Below, piece by piece: positions 40,996 to 51,068 of a stretch of DNA of 64,000 bases. Origin of the DNA: Streptomyces sp. R302. Its GTDB lineage: Bacteria; Actinomycetota; Actinomycetes; Streptomycetales; Streptomycetaceae. Positions within the stretch are counted from its first letter, which is position 1, and each line of letters begins with the position of its first letter. Under the pieces are notes generated by a model. The model had not been told where the DNA came from. It made no database searches and saw only the letters and a program-made list of their open reading frames with translations. The position numbers were made by a program, and so were the translations under genes. The DNA lies in assembly GCF_012927245.1 (NCBI RefSeq), contig NZ_JABBGE010000008.1, positions 186,001 through 250,000 of the forward strand, read 5' to 3'.

Positions 40996-42645
40996 ATGGA
41001 CGTGGCTGTGGAAGTGGAACGGGCCCGGGACGCCTTCGACCGGCAGGCGTGGTCGGACGCCTACCGCGCGCTCGCGGACGCCGACCGGGCGGAGCCGCTC
41101 GGCCCCGACGACCTCGTCCGCCTCGCGACCGCCGCCTATCTGGTGGGCCGCGACGCCGAGTGCGGCGTCGCCACCGAGCGCGCCCATCACGCCTACCTCG
41201 CCCTCGGCGACACCCCCCGTGCCGTGCGCTGCGCCTTCTGGGCGGCGGTCCCGCTGCTGCTGCGCGGCGAGACCGCCCGGGGCGGCGGCTGGCTCGCCCG
41301 CGCCGCACGGCTCCTGGAGGACGGCGGGCTCGACTGCGTGGAGCGGGGCTATCTGCTCTTCCCCCAGGGCATGCGGCTCGTCCACAAGGACCCGCGGGCC
41401 GCGTACGGCCTCTTCGGCGAGGCCGCCGCGATCGGCGAGCGCTTCGGCGACCAGGACCTGGTGACGCTGGCCCGGCACGGCCAGGGCCGGGCGCTGGTCT
41501 ACGCGGGCGAGATCGCCGCCGGGACGGCCCTGCTCGACGAGGCCATGGTGGCGGTCAGCTCCGGCCGGCTCTCGCCGCTCGTCACCGGCCTCGTCTACTG
41601 CAGCGTCATCGAGGCCTGCGAGGAGCTCTTCGACCTGCGCCGCGCCCAGGAGTGGACGGAGGCGCTCTCCCACTGGTGCTCCGCCCAGCCCGACCTCGTG
41701 CCCTACCGGGGCCAGTGCCTGGTCCACCGCTCCCACGTCCTGCAGACGCACGGCGCCTGGCCGGACGCCCTGGACGAGGCGCGCCGGGCCCGCGAACGGC
41801 TCGCCGGGATGCCGGGCCGGGCGGTCCTCGGCATGGCGCTGTACCAGGAGGCCGAGCTGTACCGGGTGCGCGGCGCCTTCGCCCGCTCCGAGGAGGCGTA
41901 CCGGCAGGCCGGTGAGTGCGGGCACCGGGCCCAGCCGGGCCTCGCCCTGATGTGGCTGGCGCAGGGCCGGGTCGACGCGGCGGCCGCGGCCATCCGCGGC
42001 GCCCTCGCCGAGACGCCGGACCGGCTGCGCCGGGCGCGGCTGCTCGCCCCGTACGCGGAGATCATGCTGGCCGCCGGTGACGTGCCGGCCGCCCGGGAGG
42101 CCGTCGACGAGCTGACGCGCATCGCGGGGGAGCTCGACGCCCCGCTCCTCGCGGCGGTCGCCGCCCATGCCCGCGGGGCGGTGCTCCTGGCGGAGGGCGC
42201 GCCCGCCGAGGCCCTGGACGCCCTCCTGGAGGCGGGCGGGATCTGGGAGGAGATCGACGCCCCGTACGAGCGGGCCCGCACCCGGGTGCTCCTGGGGCTC
42301 GCCCGGCGGCGGCTCGGCGACGCGGGCACCGCGCGGCTCGAACGGGACGCGGCCCGCCAGGCCTTCCGGGAGCTCGGCGCCGCCCCCGACCTGGCCCGGC
42401 TCGACGTACCGGCCCGGAGAGAGCAGGACACCGCCGCCGGGCTCAGCCCCCGGGAGGTCGAGGTCCTGCGGCTCGTCGCCACCGGCCGCACCAACCACGC
42501 CATCGCCGCCGATCTGGTGCTGAGCGAGAAGACCGTGGCCCGGCACCTGAGCAACATCTTCGGCAAGCTCGGCCTCTCCTCCCGCGCGGCGGCGACCGCC
42601 TACGCCTACGAGCACGATCTGGTCGACCGGGGATGGGCAGAATGA
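40996..42645 (+). CDS. LuxR-type regulator with TPR-like sensor region
   Basis: 549 residues. About 470 residues of helical TPR-like repeats (for example EEAYRQAGECGHRAQPGLALM) precede a C-terminal LuxR helix-turn-helix (about 480-545, GLSPREVEVLRLVATGRTNH, DLVLSEKTVARHLSNIFGKL). There is no P-loop ATPase, so it is not a full LAL regulator. ATG 40996 has GGTGGGAA at good spacing; ATG 40978 is in frame and also possible. The flavin monooxygenase gene 99 bp downstream on the same strand is a likely target. Confidence 0.87.
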   Translation: MDVAVEVERARDAFDRQAWSDAYRALADADRAEPLGPDDLVRLATAAYLVGRDAECGVATERAHHAYLALGDTPRAVRCAFWAAVPLLLRGETARGGGWLARAARLLEDGGLDCVERGYLLFPQGMRLVHKDPRAAYGLFGEAAAIGERFGDQDLVTLARHGQGRALVYAGEIAAGTALLDEAMVAVSSGRLSPLVTGLVYCSVIEACEELFDLRRAQEWTEALSHWCSAQPDLVPYRGQCLVHRSHVLQTHGAWPDALDEARRARERLAGMPGRAVLGMALYQEAELYRVRGAFARSEEAYRQAGECGHRAQPGLALMWLAQGRVDAAAAAIRGALAETPDRLRRARLLAPYAEIMLAAGDVPAAREAVDELTRIAGELDAPLLAAVAAHARGAVLLAEGAPAEALDALLEAGGIWEEIDAPYERARTRVLLGLARRRLGDAGTARLERDAARQAFRELGAAPDLARLDVPARREQDTAAGLSPREVEVLRLVATGRTNHAIAADLVLSEKTVARHLSNIFGKLGLSSRAAATAYAYEHDLVDRGWAE

Positions 42646-42744
42646 CCCATCGCCGCCGCACCGCCTGATTGGGGCGTTCTCCCGAAGCGCCCCCACCCCC
42701 CGGATCCCTAGTGTCGGGCTCAGGAACGTACGAGGAGGCCCGCG

Positions 42745-43875
42745 ATGAACCCCACCGGCAGGATGGAACGCATCGAGACGGTCGTCATCGGCGCAGGTCA
42801 GGCCGGTCTCTCCACCGGTTACCACCTCGCCAGGCACCGCCGGCCGTTCGTCGTCCTCGACGGCGGCGCCCGCGTCGGCGACAACTGGCGCTGCCACTGG
42901 GACTCGCTGCGGCTGTACAGCCCGGCGAAGATCGCCTCCCTGCCGGGGATGCGGTTCCCGGCGCCGCCGATGTCCTTCCCCACCAAGGACGAGATGGCCG
43001 ACTTCCTGGAGACGTACGCCGAGACCTTCGCCCTGCCGGTCCGCACCGGCGAGCGCGTCACCCGCGTCGCCGGGACGGACGGCGGGTACGTCGTCGAGAC
43101 CGGCACCACGACCTACGTCTGCGACCACGTCGTCGTCGCCTCCGGCACCTTCGGCCGCACCCCCTACGTCCCCGGCTTCGCCGCCGGGCTCGACCCGCGC
43201 ATCACCCAGCTGCACTCCAGCGCCTACAAGAACCCCGGGCAGCTGAGCCCCGGCGGCGTGCTCGTGGTCGGCGCCTCGCACTCCGGCGGGGACATCGCCT
43301 ACGAGGCCGGGAAGGCCGGGCATCCGACGGTGCTGAGCGGCACGATCCACGGCGAGATCCCCATGGACATCCACGGCCGGGCGGCGCACGCGGTCTACCC
43401 GGTCCTGTGGTTCCTCGCCCGGCACGTGCTGAACCTGCGGACGCCCATCGGCCGGAAGATGCGCCCCGAGGTCAGGGGGCACGGCGGCCCGCTGATCCGG
43501 GTCAAGAAGGCCGACCTCACCGGCGCCGGGGTCGAACTCGTCCCGGAGCGGACCGTCGGCGTGCGCGACGGGCTGCCCGTCCTCGACGGCGGCCGGGTCC
43601 TCGACGTCACCAACGTCGTCTGGTGCACCGGCTTCCGCCAGGACTTCTCCTGGATCGATCTGCCCGTCACGGGTGAGGACGGCTGGCCGCTGGAGCACCG
43701 CGGCGTCGTCGACACCGCGCCCGGTCTGTACTTCACCGGCCTCGCCTTCCAGTACGCCTTCTCCTCCATGCTCATCGGCGGTGCGGGCCGGGACGCCGGG
43801 TACGTCGTGGACCACCTGGTGAAGCACCTGGGCTCCCGGACCGTCGCGGAGCGGCGCGAGGCGGCGCACGCCTGA
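42745..43875 (+). CDS. Flavin-containing monooxygenase-like oxidoreductase
   Basis: 376 residues with two Rossmann motifs: FAD-binding VIGAGQAGLSTGYHLA near the start and NAD(P)-binding VVGASHSGGDIAYEAG near residue 175. It also contains WRCHWDSLRLYSP, typical of FMO/trkA-like proteins, and a C-terminal GLYFTGLAFQ. The substrate is unknown; members oxygenate amines, sulphides or act as Baeyer-Villiger enzymes. The shorter length (376) and the absence of the strict FxGxxxHxxxY fingerprint argue for a general FMO-like oxidoreductase. ATG 42745 follows GAGGAGG. Confidence 0.86.
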   Translation: MNPTGRMERIETVVIGAGQAGLSTGYHLARHRRPFVVLDGGARVGDNWRCHWDSLRLYSPAKIASLPGMRFPAPPMSFPTKDEMADFLETYAETFALPVRTGERVTRVAGTDGGYVVETGTTTYVCDHVVVASGTFGRTPYVPGFAAGLDPRITQLHSSAYKNPGQLSPGGVLVVGASHSGGDIAYEAGKAGHPTVLSGTIHGEIPMDIHGRAAHAVYPVLWFLARHVLNLRTPIGRKMRPEVRGHGGPLIRVKKADLTGAGVELVPERTVGVRDGLPVLDGGRVLDVTNVVWCTGFRQDFSWIDLPVTGEDGWPLEHRGVVDTAPGLYFTGLAFQYAFSSMLIGGAGRDAGYVVDHLVKHLGSRTVAERREAAHA

Positions 43876-44103
43876 CCGCCGCGCGCCCCCGGCCCTGATC
43901 ACCCGTGCGGACCTCCTGTGTCTGTGCGGGTGGCGTGGGTCTGGCGCGGGGCGGCGCGCCGGGGGTGCTCACTCCTTCGGGTGAGATCGCCAGCGGCTGT
44001 TCCCCCAGGGTCCGTACGGTCGGCAGAATCGACGCGGCCACAGGGGCGGACCTGTGTGCCGCAGGGCCTGCGGGCGCTGTCGGGGGCTCGGGAAGGGCCG
44101 TAC

Positions 44104-45189
44104 ATGATCCGTACCAGCCGTAACGGCCGCGGCCGTGCCGGGACCGCCCTCGGGGCCCGGCTCCGCGGGACCGCTCCGCTCGCGCTCCCCGTCGGCTGGG
44201 GGGCGGTGGCGGTGGCCTGGAAGTTCGGCTGTCCGCTGGCCCGGCAGCCCGGGCTGCCGATGCGGATCGCGACCAGCATCGTCTTCCTCACCGTCGGCAC
44301 AGGCCTCGTCCTCGGCGTGCGGCGGCAGCTGCGGCGCGAGCTGGTGCGGGTGCGGGCCGTCGCGGAGGCGACCCAGCAGGTGCTGCTGCGCCCGCCGCCC
44401 GCCCGGCTCGACGGACTCGCCCTGGCCGCCGGGCAGTTGTCGGCCACCCGGGGCGCCTCGGTGGGCGGCGACCTGTACGAGGCGGTGGCGACGCCGTACG
44501 GGGTGCGGATCGTGATCGGGGACGTACGGGGCCACGGGCTCGCCGCCCTCGGCGCGGTCGTCGCCGTCCTGGGGAGCTTCCGGGAGGCCGCCCACGACGA
44601 GGCCGAACTCGGCGGGGTGCTGCGGAGGCTGGAGCGGGCGCTGCAGCGGCACCTGCGGGAACGGGCGCGCGACGAGCACCCGGCCGGCGGCGGGGGCGCG
44701 CCCGAGCACCCGGTGGCCGAGGAGTTCGTGACGCTGCTGCTCCTGGAGGTCCGCGCCGACGGCCGGCTCGCCGTCCTCGACTGCGGCCACCCCGCCCCGT
44801 ACCGGCTCGGCGACCGGGTGGAGCGCCTGCCGATGGGGGAGCCGCTGCCGCCGCTCGGCGTGCTGCCGCTGCCGGCCGCGCTCGTCCCGTACACCGGCGG
44901 CCGGCTGCTGCCCGGCGAGACCCTGGTGCTGCACACCGACGGGGCGGAGGAGGCCCGCGACGACCGGGGCCGCTTCTTCGGCCTGGAGGCGGTGCTAGCC
45001 CGGAGCGCCGGCCGGCCGCCCGAGGGCGTCGTCCGGCAGGTGCACGAGGCGCTCCTCCGCCACACCGGCGGCCGGCTCGACGACGACGTGGCCCTGCTCG
45101 TCGTCCGCAACGACCGCGTCCGCGTGCCGGCGCAGCCCGCCGAACCCGGGCTGCGCCGTCCCCGGCCCGCTCCCTCCACCCACTGCTGA
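44104..45189 (+). CDS. Membrane PP2C/SpoIIE-type serine phosphatase
   Basis: 361 residues. Two hydrophobic segments (about 20-40 and 50-70) precede the SpoIIE phosphatase domain (about 95-340): GASVGGDLYEAVATPYGVRI, VIGDVRGHGLAA, LLLEVRADGRLAVLDCGHPAP, LVLHTDGAEEARDDRG and GRLDDDVALLVV with the conserved metal-binding Asp residues. Such phosphatases usually dephosphorylate anti-anti-sigma factors; no partner gene is adjacent. ATG 44104 begins MIRTSRNGRGR. The 228 bp upstream contain no gene; only a CTCAC/GTGAG hairpin is visible. Confidence 0.88.
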   Translation: MIRTSRNGRGRAGTALGARLRGTAPLALPVGWGAVAVAWKFGCPLARQPGLPMRIATSIVFLTVGTGLVLGVRRQLRRELVRVRAVAEATQQVLLRPPPARLDGLALAAGQLSATRGASVGGDLYEAVATPYGVRIVIGDVRGHGLAALGAVVAVLGSFREAAHDEAELGGVLRRLERALQRHLRERARDEHPAGGGGAPEHPVAEEFVTLLLLEVRADGRLAVLDCGHPAPYRLGDRVERLPMGEPLPPLGVLPLPAALVPYTGGRLLPGETLVLHTDGAEEARDDRGRFFGLEAVLARSAGRPPEGVVRQVHEALLRHTGGRLDDDVALLVVRNDRVRVPAQPAEPGLRRPRPAPSTHC

Positions 45190-45210
45190 GCGGAGGGTCC
45201 GGGGGTACGG

Positions 45211-45263
45211 GCGCCGCCCGCCCCGCCACGGAGTGTCGGGCAGATCGGCGGGGCGGGCGGCGC
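45211..45263 (+). terminator. Terminator after the SpoIIE phosphatase gene
   Basis: A perfect 17-bp inverted repeat (45211-45227 and 45247-45263) with a 19-nt loop begins 22 bp after the stop codon. The other ~210 bp to the next gene hold only the palindrome at 45409. Confidence 0.8.
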
Positions 45264-45408
45264 GGACCGGGCGACCGCACTGTACGAGGGGGAGCCGGCG
45301 GCCCGGTCGGTCCTCGCCTGGCCGGCGAGGAGGAGCCCAGTCAAGCGGTACGGCCCCGGCGGCGACAGCGCGCACGGACCGGAAGAACGGGTACTTCATT
45401 CACACCCC

Positions 45409-45422
45409 GTGCGAAATCGCAC
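45409..45422. promoter_or_regulatory. Palindromic candidate operator
   Basis: GTGCGA-AA-TCGCAC is perfectly symmetric and lies 53 bp upstream of the TPR regulator start. Confidence 0.35.
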
Positions 45423-45474
45423 CGGGCGAATTCGGCCACCGCTACGCTGAGTTCACCGAGCGACCGGAGGGGCC

Positions 45475-46815
45475 ATGCAGCCCAACACCCTGCTCGACGC
45501 CCTCCTGGACGAGGCGGGCGTCTCCCACGCCGGGCTCGCCGACCGCGTGAACCGGGCCGGACGGGCCAGGGGCCTTGCCCTGCGTTACGAACACACCGCC
45601 GTGGCACGGTGGTTGAAGGGCCAGCGGCCGCGCGGCCAGGTGCCCGACCTGATCTGCGAGGTGCTCGCGGCCCGGCTGCGCCGGCCCGTCACCCTCGACG
45701 ACATCGGGCTCGGCGTGCCCGTCGGCGGGCCGCCCGCGCCCGGCACCCCGCTCAACGGCTTCGTCGACCGGGCCACCGCGCTGTGGCGCTCGGACGAGCA
45801 GCAGCGCCCGTACCTCGCGAGCGCGCCCGCGGTGACCGGCACGCCCGCGGTGATGCCGGTGTGGGAGTGGGAGAACCCGCCGGAGGACACCGACGTCTCC
45901 CGGACCGGTCTGACCCGGGTCGAGCCCGCCGACATCGCCCTGCTCAGCGCGGCCCGCGCCCACTACGAGCAGATGTACCGCAAGGCCGGCGGCATCGCGA
46001 CCCGCGCCCGGATCGTCGGCTTCCTCACCACCGAGGCCGCGCCCCGGCTGCGCGGCTCGTACAGCGACGCCCTGGGCCGCTCCCTGCACCGGGCCACCGG
46101 CGGCCTGGTGGCGGTGGCCGGAATCTGCGCCTACGACGCCGACGCCCACGGGCTCGCGCAGCGCTACTTCCAGCAGGCGCTGCGGCTCGCCAAGGCCAGC
46201 GGGGACCGGGCGTTCGGCGCCTACGTGGTGGCGCTGATGGTCAACCAGTCGCTGCTCCTGGGGGAGTTCCGGCAGGCGGTGGCCTTCGCGGAGGCGGCGC
46301 TGCGGGCGGCGGACGGCACCATCACCCCGGCGCTCGCCGCCGATCTGACGGCGATGCAGGCGAAGGCGTACGCCCGGCTCGGCGACGGGGCGGCGGCGCT
46401 CGGCTGCATCCTGCGGGCCGAGCGGGCGGCGGACCGGATCGCACCGGCGGCGGAACCGGCCGAGACCGGCTACGTCCAGCCCGGGCTCGTCAACGTACAG
46501 GTTGCGGAGGCCCTCCTCAGTCTGGGTGATCTCGCGGGGGCGTACGAGCACGCGGCGCGGGCGGCGGGGACGCCCTCGCACGACCGGGGCCGGGTGCACC
46601 GGCTCGCTCTGCTCTGCCAGGTCGAACTGCGGCAGGGCGAGGCGGAGGCGGCGGCGCGGACGGCGGTCGAGATGACCGAGCGGGCGCGGGGGATGGAGTC
46701 GCGCCGGCTGCGGGACCGGCTGCGGCAGGCCAGGGAGCACCTCCTCGCCTGTGACGCGGAGGACGCCCGGGAGGCGGCCGCGCTGATCGACGGGGCGCTG
46801 CGCGTTCCGCTCTGA
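45475..46815 (+). CDS. HTH/TPR regulatory protein, NsdA-like layout
   Basis: 446 residues. The N-terminal 80 residues resemble a helix-turn-helix (LLDALLDEAGVSHAGLADRV, YEHTAVARWLKGQRPRG); the remainder is helical and TPR-like (ARAHYEQMYRKAGG, GLAQRYFQQALRLAKASGD). This layout is typical of Streptomyces regulators of development and antibiotic production such as the NsdA group, but I cannot show orthology. The GAGGGGCC before ATG 45475 is a good ribosome site. The NUDIX gene follows after 62 bp. Confidence 0.82.
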   Translation: MQPNTLLDALLDEAGVSHAGLADRVNRAGRARGLALRYEHTAVARWLKGQRPRGQVPDLICEVLAARLRRPVTLDDIGLGVPVGGPPAPGTPLNGFVDRATALWRSDEQQRPYLASAPAVTGTPAVMPVWEWENPPEDTDVSRTGLTRVEPADIALLSAARAHYEQMYRKAGGIATRARIVGFLTTEAAPRLRGSYSDALGRSLHRATGGLVAVAGICAYDADAHGLAQRYFQQALRLAKASGDRAFGAYVVALMVNQSLLLGEFRQAVAFAEAALRAADGTITPALAADLTAMQAKAYARLGDGAAALGCILRAERAADRIAPAAEPAETGYVQPGLVNVQVAEALLSLGDLAGAYEHAARAAGTPSHDRGRVHRLALLCQVELRQGEAEAAARTAVEMTERARGMESRRLRDRLRQAREHLLACDAEDAREAAALIDGALRVPL

Positions 46816-46877
46816 CCGTTCTCCTGCTGCGATATTGCCACCGAACATGCGCCTACCAGTCGGAAGGTGGCAAGAAC

Positions 46878-47408
46878 GTGCAGTGGACGAAACTGAGTGA
46901 ACACTCCGTCTATGAAAACCGTTGGTTCCGAGTGAACCTCGCGGACGTCGAACTCCCGGACGGCCGCCACCTCGACCACTATCTGATCCGGCTCCGCCCC
47001 GTCGCCGTCGCGACCGTCGTCAACGACGCCGACGAGGTCCTCATGCTCTGGCGCCACCGCTTCATCACCGACAGCTGGGGGTGGGAGCTGGCCGCCGGCG
47101 TCGTCGAGGACGGCGAGACCCCCGAGGCCGCCGCCGCCCGCGAGATGGAGGAGGAGACCGGCTGGCGGCCGGGTCCGCTGCGCCACCTCCTCACCGTCGA
47201 GCCCTCCAACGGGCTCAGCGACGCCCGGCACCACCTCTACTGGACCGACCGGGCCACCTGGACCGGTCCGCCGGCCGACGGCTTCGAGTCCTCGCGGCGC
47301 GCCTGGGTGCCGCTGAAGGAGGTACCGGAACTGATCGCCCGCGGCGAGATCCCGGCGGCGAACATGGCGGCCGGGCTGCTGATGCTGCACCACCTGCGGC
47401 TCGGCTGA
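46878..47408 (+). CDS. NUDIX hydrolase
   Basis: 176 residues. The Nudix box is complete at 74-96 (Gly74, Glu80, Arg88-Glu89, Glu92-Glu93 and Gly95). The sequence DHYLIRLRPVAVATVVND and WELAAGVVEDGE resembles ADP-ribose pyrophosphatase-like enzymes, which cleave nucleoside-diphosphate derivatives; the substrate is not proved. GTG 46878 follows GGAAGGTGG. It is probably cotranscribed with the TPR regulator upstream. Confidence 0.92.
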   Translation: MQWTKLSEHSVYENRWFRVNLADVELPDGRHLDHYLIRLRPVAVATVVNDADEVLMLWRHRFITDSWGWELAAGVVEDGETPEAAAAREMEEETGWRPGPLRHLLTVEPSNGLSDARHHLYWTDRATWTGPPADGFESSRRAWVPLKEVPELIARGEIPAANMAAGLLMLHHLRLG

Positions 47409-47415
47409 CGCCCTC

Positions 47416-47459
47416 GGAACGGACCCCGGAAAGACGGAACGGACCGGGAAAGACGGAAC
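47416..47459 (+). repeat. Three short direct repeats after the NUDIX gene
   Basis: GGAAC recurs at 47416, 47436 and 47455 within near-identical 19-20-bp units that contain GGACC and GGAAAGAC; the third copy is the left arm of the terminator hairpin. Confidence 0.65.
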
Positions 47460-47492
47460 GGCTCGCACCTGTGCGGGGGTACGAGCCGTTCC
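47455..47492. terminator. Bidirectional terminator between NUDIX and hydroxyacyl-CoA dehydrogenase genes
   Basis: GGAACGGCTCG (47455-47465) pairs perfectly with 47482-47492 with a 16-nt loop, in the 120-bp gap between convergent genes. Confidence 0.75.
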
Positions 47493-47528
47493 TGCCGCGG
47501 AGAGCGACATCTGTGGGGGCGACGGGCG

Positions 47529-48401
47529 TCAGGGGTAGACGTAGAACCCCGAGCCCGTCTTGCGGCCGAGACGGCCCGCGTCGACCATCCGCTGGAGCAG
47601 CGGGGGAGCGGCGTACAGCGGCTCCTTGAACTCGGAGTACATCGAGTCGGCGATCGAGGCGATCGTGTCGAGGCCGATGAGGTCCGAGAGCTTCAGCGGG
47701 CCCATCGGGTGGGCGCAGCCGTACTCCATGCCGTTGTCGATGTCCTCGCGGCTCGCGATGCCGGACTCGAACATCCGGATCGCGGAGAGCAGGTACGGCA
47801 CGAGCAGGGCGTTCACGACGAAGCCGGAGCGGTCCTGGGCGCGGATCGCGTGCTTGCCGAGCAGCTTCTCGGCGAAGGCCTGCGCCCGGCTGATGGTGCC
47901 CTCGGAGGTGGTGAGGGCGGGGATCAGCTCGACGAGCTTCTGCACCGGGGCCGGGTTGAAGAAGTGGATGCCGATGACGTGGTCGGGGCGGGAGGTCGCC
48001 ACGGCCAGCTTCACCAGCGGGATCGAGGAGGTGTTCGAGGCCAGGATGGCGTCGGGCCGGGTCAGGACCTGGTCGAGCACCTGGAAGATCTCGGTCTTGA
48101 CCTGCTCGTTCTCGACGACCGCCTCGATGACGAGGTCGCGGTCGGCGAACTCGCCCAGGTCGGTCGTGAAGCTCAGGTTGGCGAGGGCCGCGTCCCGCTC
48201 CTCCTCGCTGATCTTGCCGCGTTCGGCGGCCTTGGTCAGCGAGTTCAGCAGCCGCGTGCGGCCGATCTCCAGCGCCTCGCCGGTGGTCTCGGCCACCTTC
48301 ACCTGGAGACCGCTCCGGGCACACACCTCTGCGATGCCCGCGCCCATCTGGCCGCAGCCCACCACTCCGACGCGCTCAATGTCGGCCATGGAGTCCGTCA
48401 C
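47529..48401 (-). CDS. 3-hydroxybutyryl-CoA dehydrogenase
   Basis: 290 residues. An N-terminal Rossmann fold with VGVVGCGQMGAGIAEVCARS binds NAD(P); the catalytic His-Glu pair region (GIHFFNPAPVQKLVELI) and the C-terminal helical domain with DRSGFVVNALLVPYLLSAIR follow, ending GRKTGSGFYVYP. It converts acetoacetyl-CoA and 3-hydroxybutyryl-CoA in butyrate, PHB or fatty-acid metabolism. GTG 48401 has AAAGG upstream; ATG 48389 is also possible. The gene is monocistronic and divergent from the glycosidase. Confidence 0.93.
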   Translation of the reverse strand: MTDSMADIERVGVVGCGQMGAGIAEVCARSGLQVKVAETTGEALEIGRTRLLNSLTKAAERGKISEEERDAALANLSFTTDLGEFADRDLVIEAVVENEQVKTEIFQVLDQVLTRPDAILASNTSSIPLVKLAVATSRPDHVIGIHFFNPAPVQKLVELIPALTTSEGTISRAQAFAEKLLGKHAIRAQDRSGFVVNALLVPYLLSAIRMFESGIASREDIDNGMEYGCAHPMGPLKLSDLIGLDTIASIADSMYSEFKEPLYAAPPLLQRMVDAGRLGRKTGSGFYVYP

Positions 48402-48560
48402 CTCGTGCCTTTCGCTCTTCTCTGGCGGCGAGCCCCCGTGTGATTCCGGTGCGCACGCCTCGACCCCATGACGTTACTCCGATTCGCGCGATGATCGATC
48501 GGTCGGAGGCGGGCATGCTGTCCCAGGAGGTGTGACGTGTCCGACAGCTGAGGGGTACAA

Positions 48561-49841
48561 GTGCGGCCTATCGGGAGAAGAGGGTTCGTGACGACCGCCA
48601 CGGGAGCGGCATTCGCCGCCGTGGGGGGCGCTGCTCCGGGCACCGCCGCGGAGCGCGGTGGAAGACCGGACCGGGCGGCGCCGGAGGACCGCTTCCGGTT
48701 CCGGGGGATGTGGGTGGCGACCGTCGCCAACCGCGACTGGCCGTCCCGCGCCGGCCTCACCGCCGGGGCGCAGAAGGCCGAGCTCCTCGCCCATCTGGAC
48801 CGGGCGGTGGAGCGGCGGCTCAACGCGGTCGTCCTCCAGGTGCGGCCCACCGCCGACGCGCTGTGGCCCTCGCCGTACGAGCCCTGGGCGCAGTGCCTCA
48901 CCGGGACGCAGGGCCGCGACCCCGGCTGGGACCCGCTGGGCACGGCGGTCGCCGAGGCCCATGCGCGGGGCCTCGAACTGCACGCCTGGTTCAACCCGTA
49001 CCGTGTGGCGAACCACACGGACCCGGCCCGGCTCACGGCCTCCCATCCGGCCCGGCTCCACCCCGGGTGGACCGTGCCGTACGGCGGGAAGCTCTACTAC
49101 GACCCGGGGCTGCCCGAGGTCCGGCGCTTCGTCCAGGACGCGATGCTCGACGCGGTCCGCCGCTACGACCTCGACGCCGTCCACTGGGACGACTACTTCT
49201 ACCCGTACCCGGTGGCGGGGGAGGGCTTCGCGGACGACGCCACGTACGCCCGCCACGGCGGGGACTTCGCCGACCGGGGGGACTGGCGGCGGCACAACAC
49301 CGACCTGCTGGTCTCGGAGATGTCCGCCCGGATCAAGGAGCTCAAGCCGGGCGTCGCCTTCGGCGTCAGCCCCTTCGGGGTGTGGCGGAACCGCGCCGAC
49401 GACCCCGAGGGCTCCGACACCCGGGGCGGGGTGGCGACCTACGACGACCTGTACGCGGACACCCGCAAGTGGATCGAGGAGGGGTGGATCGATCACGTGG
49501 TGCCGCAGCTGTACTGGCACATCGGCCACTCCGCCACCGACTACACCACGCTCCTCGACTGGTGGAACGCGACGGTGAGGGGGACCGGCGTCGGCCTCTA
49601 CGTCGGCGAGGCGCTGTACAAGGCGGGCGACCCGGACCAGCCCGAGGCGTGGCAGGACCCGAAGGAACTGTCACGGCACCTCGCCCTGGCCTCCGGGCGG
49701 CCGGGCGTCGGCGGGCACTGCTACTTCGCGGCGACGGAGGTCACGCGGGACCGCAACGGCGCCCTCGCCGCCGCCGTGGCCGACCACTATCCGGTGCGGG
49801 CCCGCGCGCCGCGCGCCGCGAGCCCGGGGTCCGCTTCCTAG
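48561..49841 (+). CDS. Tat-exported family-10-like glycosidase (YngK/DUF187)
   Basis: 426 residues. The N-terminus MRPIGRRGFVTTATGAAFAA has a twin-arginine motif and short hydrophobic core, so it is probably exported by the TatA/TatC system encoded at 3.8-5.1 kb. The barrel domain (about 45-370) carries FRGMWVATVANRDWPSRAG, HAWFNPYRV, AVHWDDYFYPYP, FGVSPFGVWRN and VPQLYWHIGH, the landmarks of the DUF187/GHL10 family. The substrate is not known; relatives are suggested to act on cell-wall or related glycans. GTG 48561 follows GAGGGG. Its end overlaps the convergent DUF1918 gene by 4 bp. Confidence 0.9.
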   Translation: MRPIGRRGFVTTATGAAFAAVGGAAPGTAAERGGRPDRAAPEDRFRFRGMWVATVANRDWPSRAGLTAGAQKAELLAHLDRAVERRLNAVVLQVRPTADALWPSPYEPWAQCLTGTQGRDPGWDPLGTAVAEAHARGLELHAWFNPYRVANHTDPARLTASHPARLHPGWTVPYGGKLYYDPGLPEVRRFVQDAMLDAVRRYDLDAVHWDDYFYPYPVAGEGFADDATYARHGGDFADRGDWRRHNTDLLVSEMSARIKELKPGVAFGVSPFGVWRNRADDPEGSDTRGGVATYDDLYADTRKWIEEGWIDHVVPQLYWHIGHSATDYTTLLDWWNATVRGTGVGLYVGEALYKAGDPDQPEAWQDPKELSRHLALASGRPGVGGHCYFAATEVTRDRNGALAAAVADHYPVRARAPRAASPGSAS

Positions 49842-50035
49842 CGCTGCTCGCCGTGGTGACGGACGACGGTGTCGGGGCCGGGCGACATCAGGGCCTCGTG
49901 ACCGTCGTCGTCGAACTTGACCTTGTACGGGGGAGCGCCGTTCTCCCCCTTCACCTCAAGGACCTGGGCCGTACGGTCGTGCTGACCTACGGTCCGGCCG
50001 TGCACCAGCAGCTTGTCGCCCACACTCGCCTGCAT
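49838..50035 (-). CDS. DUF1918 small protein
   Basis: 65 residues with an SH3-like DUF1918 fold: VGDKLLVHGRTVGQHDRTA, VLEVKGENGAPPYKVKFD and the GHEALMSPGPDTVV end. The family is common in actinobacteria and has no established function. ATG 50035 begins MQASVGDKL. It overlaps the glycosidase end on the opposite strand by 4 bp and precedes the EamA gene on its own strand without overlap. Confidence 0.9.
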   Translation of the reverse strand: MQASVGDKLLVHGRTVGQHDRTAQVLEVKGENGAPPYKVKFDDDGHEALMSPGPDTVVRHHGEQR

Positions 50036-50104
50036 CGGGTGACCTCCTCGCGCGCGTAGGGCCTCTGTCTGCCATTGTGACTCAGGTCACCGCCGCCCGT
50101 CGCG

Positions 50105-51031
<927 letters not shown>

Positions 51032-51045
51032 CGGGGCAGTAGCGC

Positions 51046-51068
51046 TATTCTGTGCTCTCATGCATGAG
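51046..51068. promoter_or_regulatory. -10 box and palindrome at the mocR start
   Basis: TATTCT (51046-51051) lies eight bases before ATG 51060, without a ribosome site. The 12-bp perfect palindrome CTCATGCATGAG (51057-51068) covers this start codon, so MocR could block its own transcript. Confidence 0.5.

Noticed and set aside
38083..43902. Very long antisense open frame across pheT and LuxR genes
   Set aside because: It is a by-product of high GC third positions; no ribosome site, no domain and low-complexity Gly/Ala/Asp composition.
43876..44103. Small gene upstream of the SpoIIE phosphatase
   Set aside because: The in-frame extension has poor codon bias and no homology; only a weak hairpin is present.
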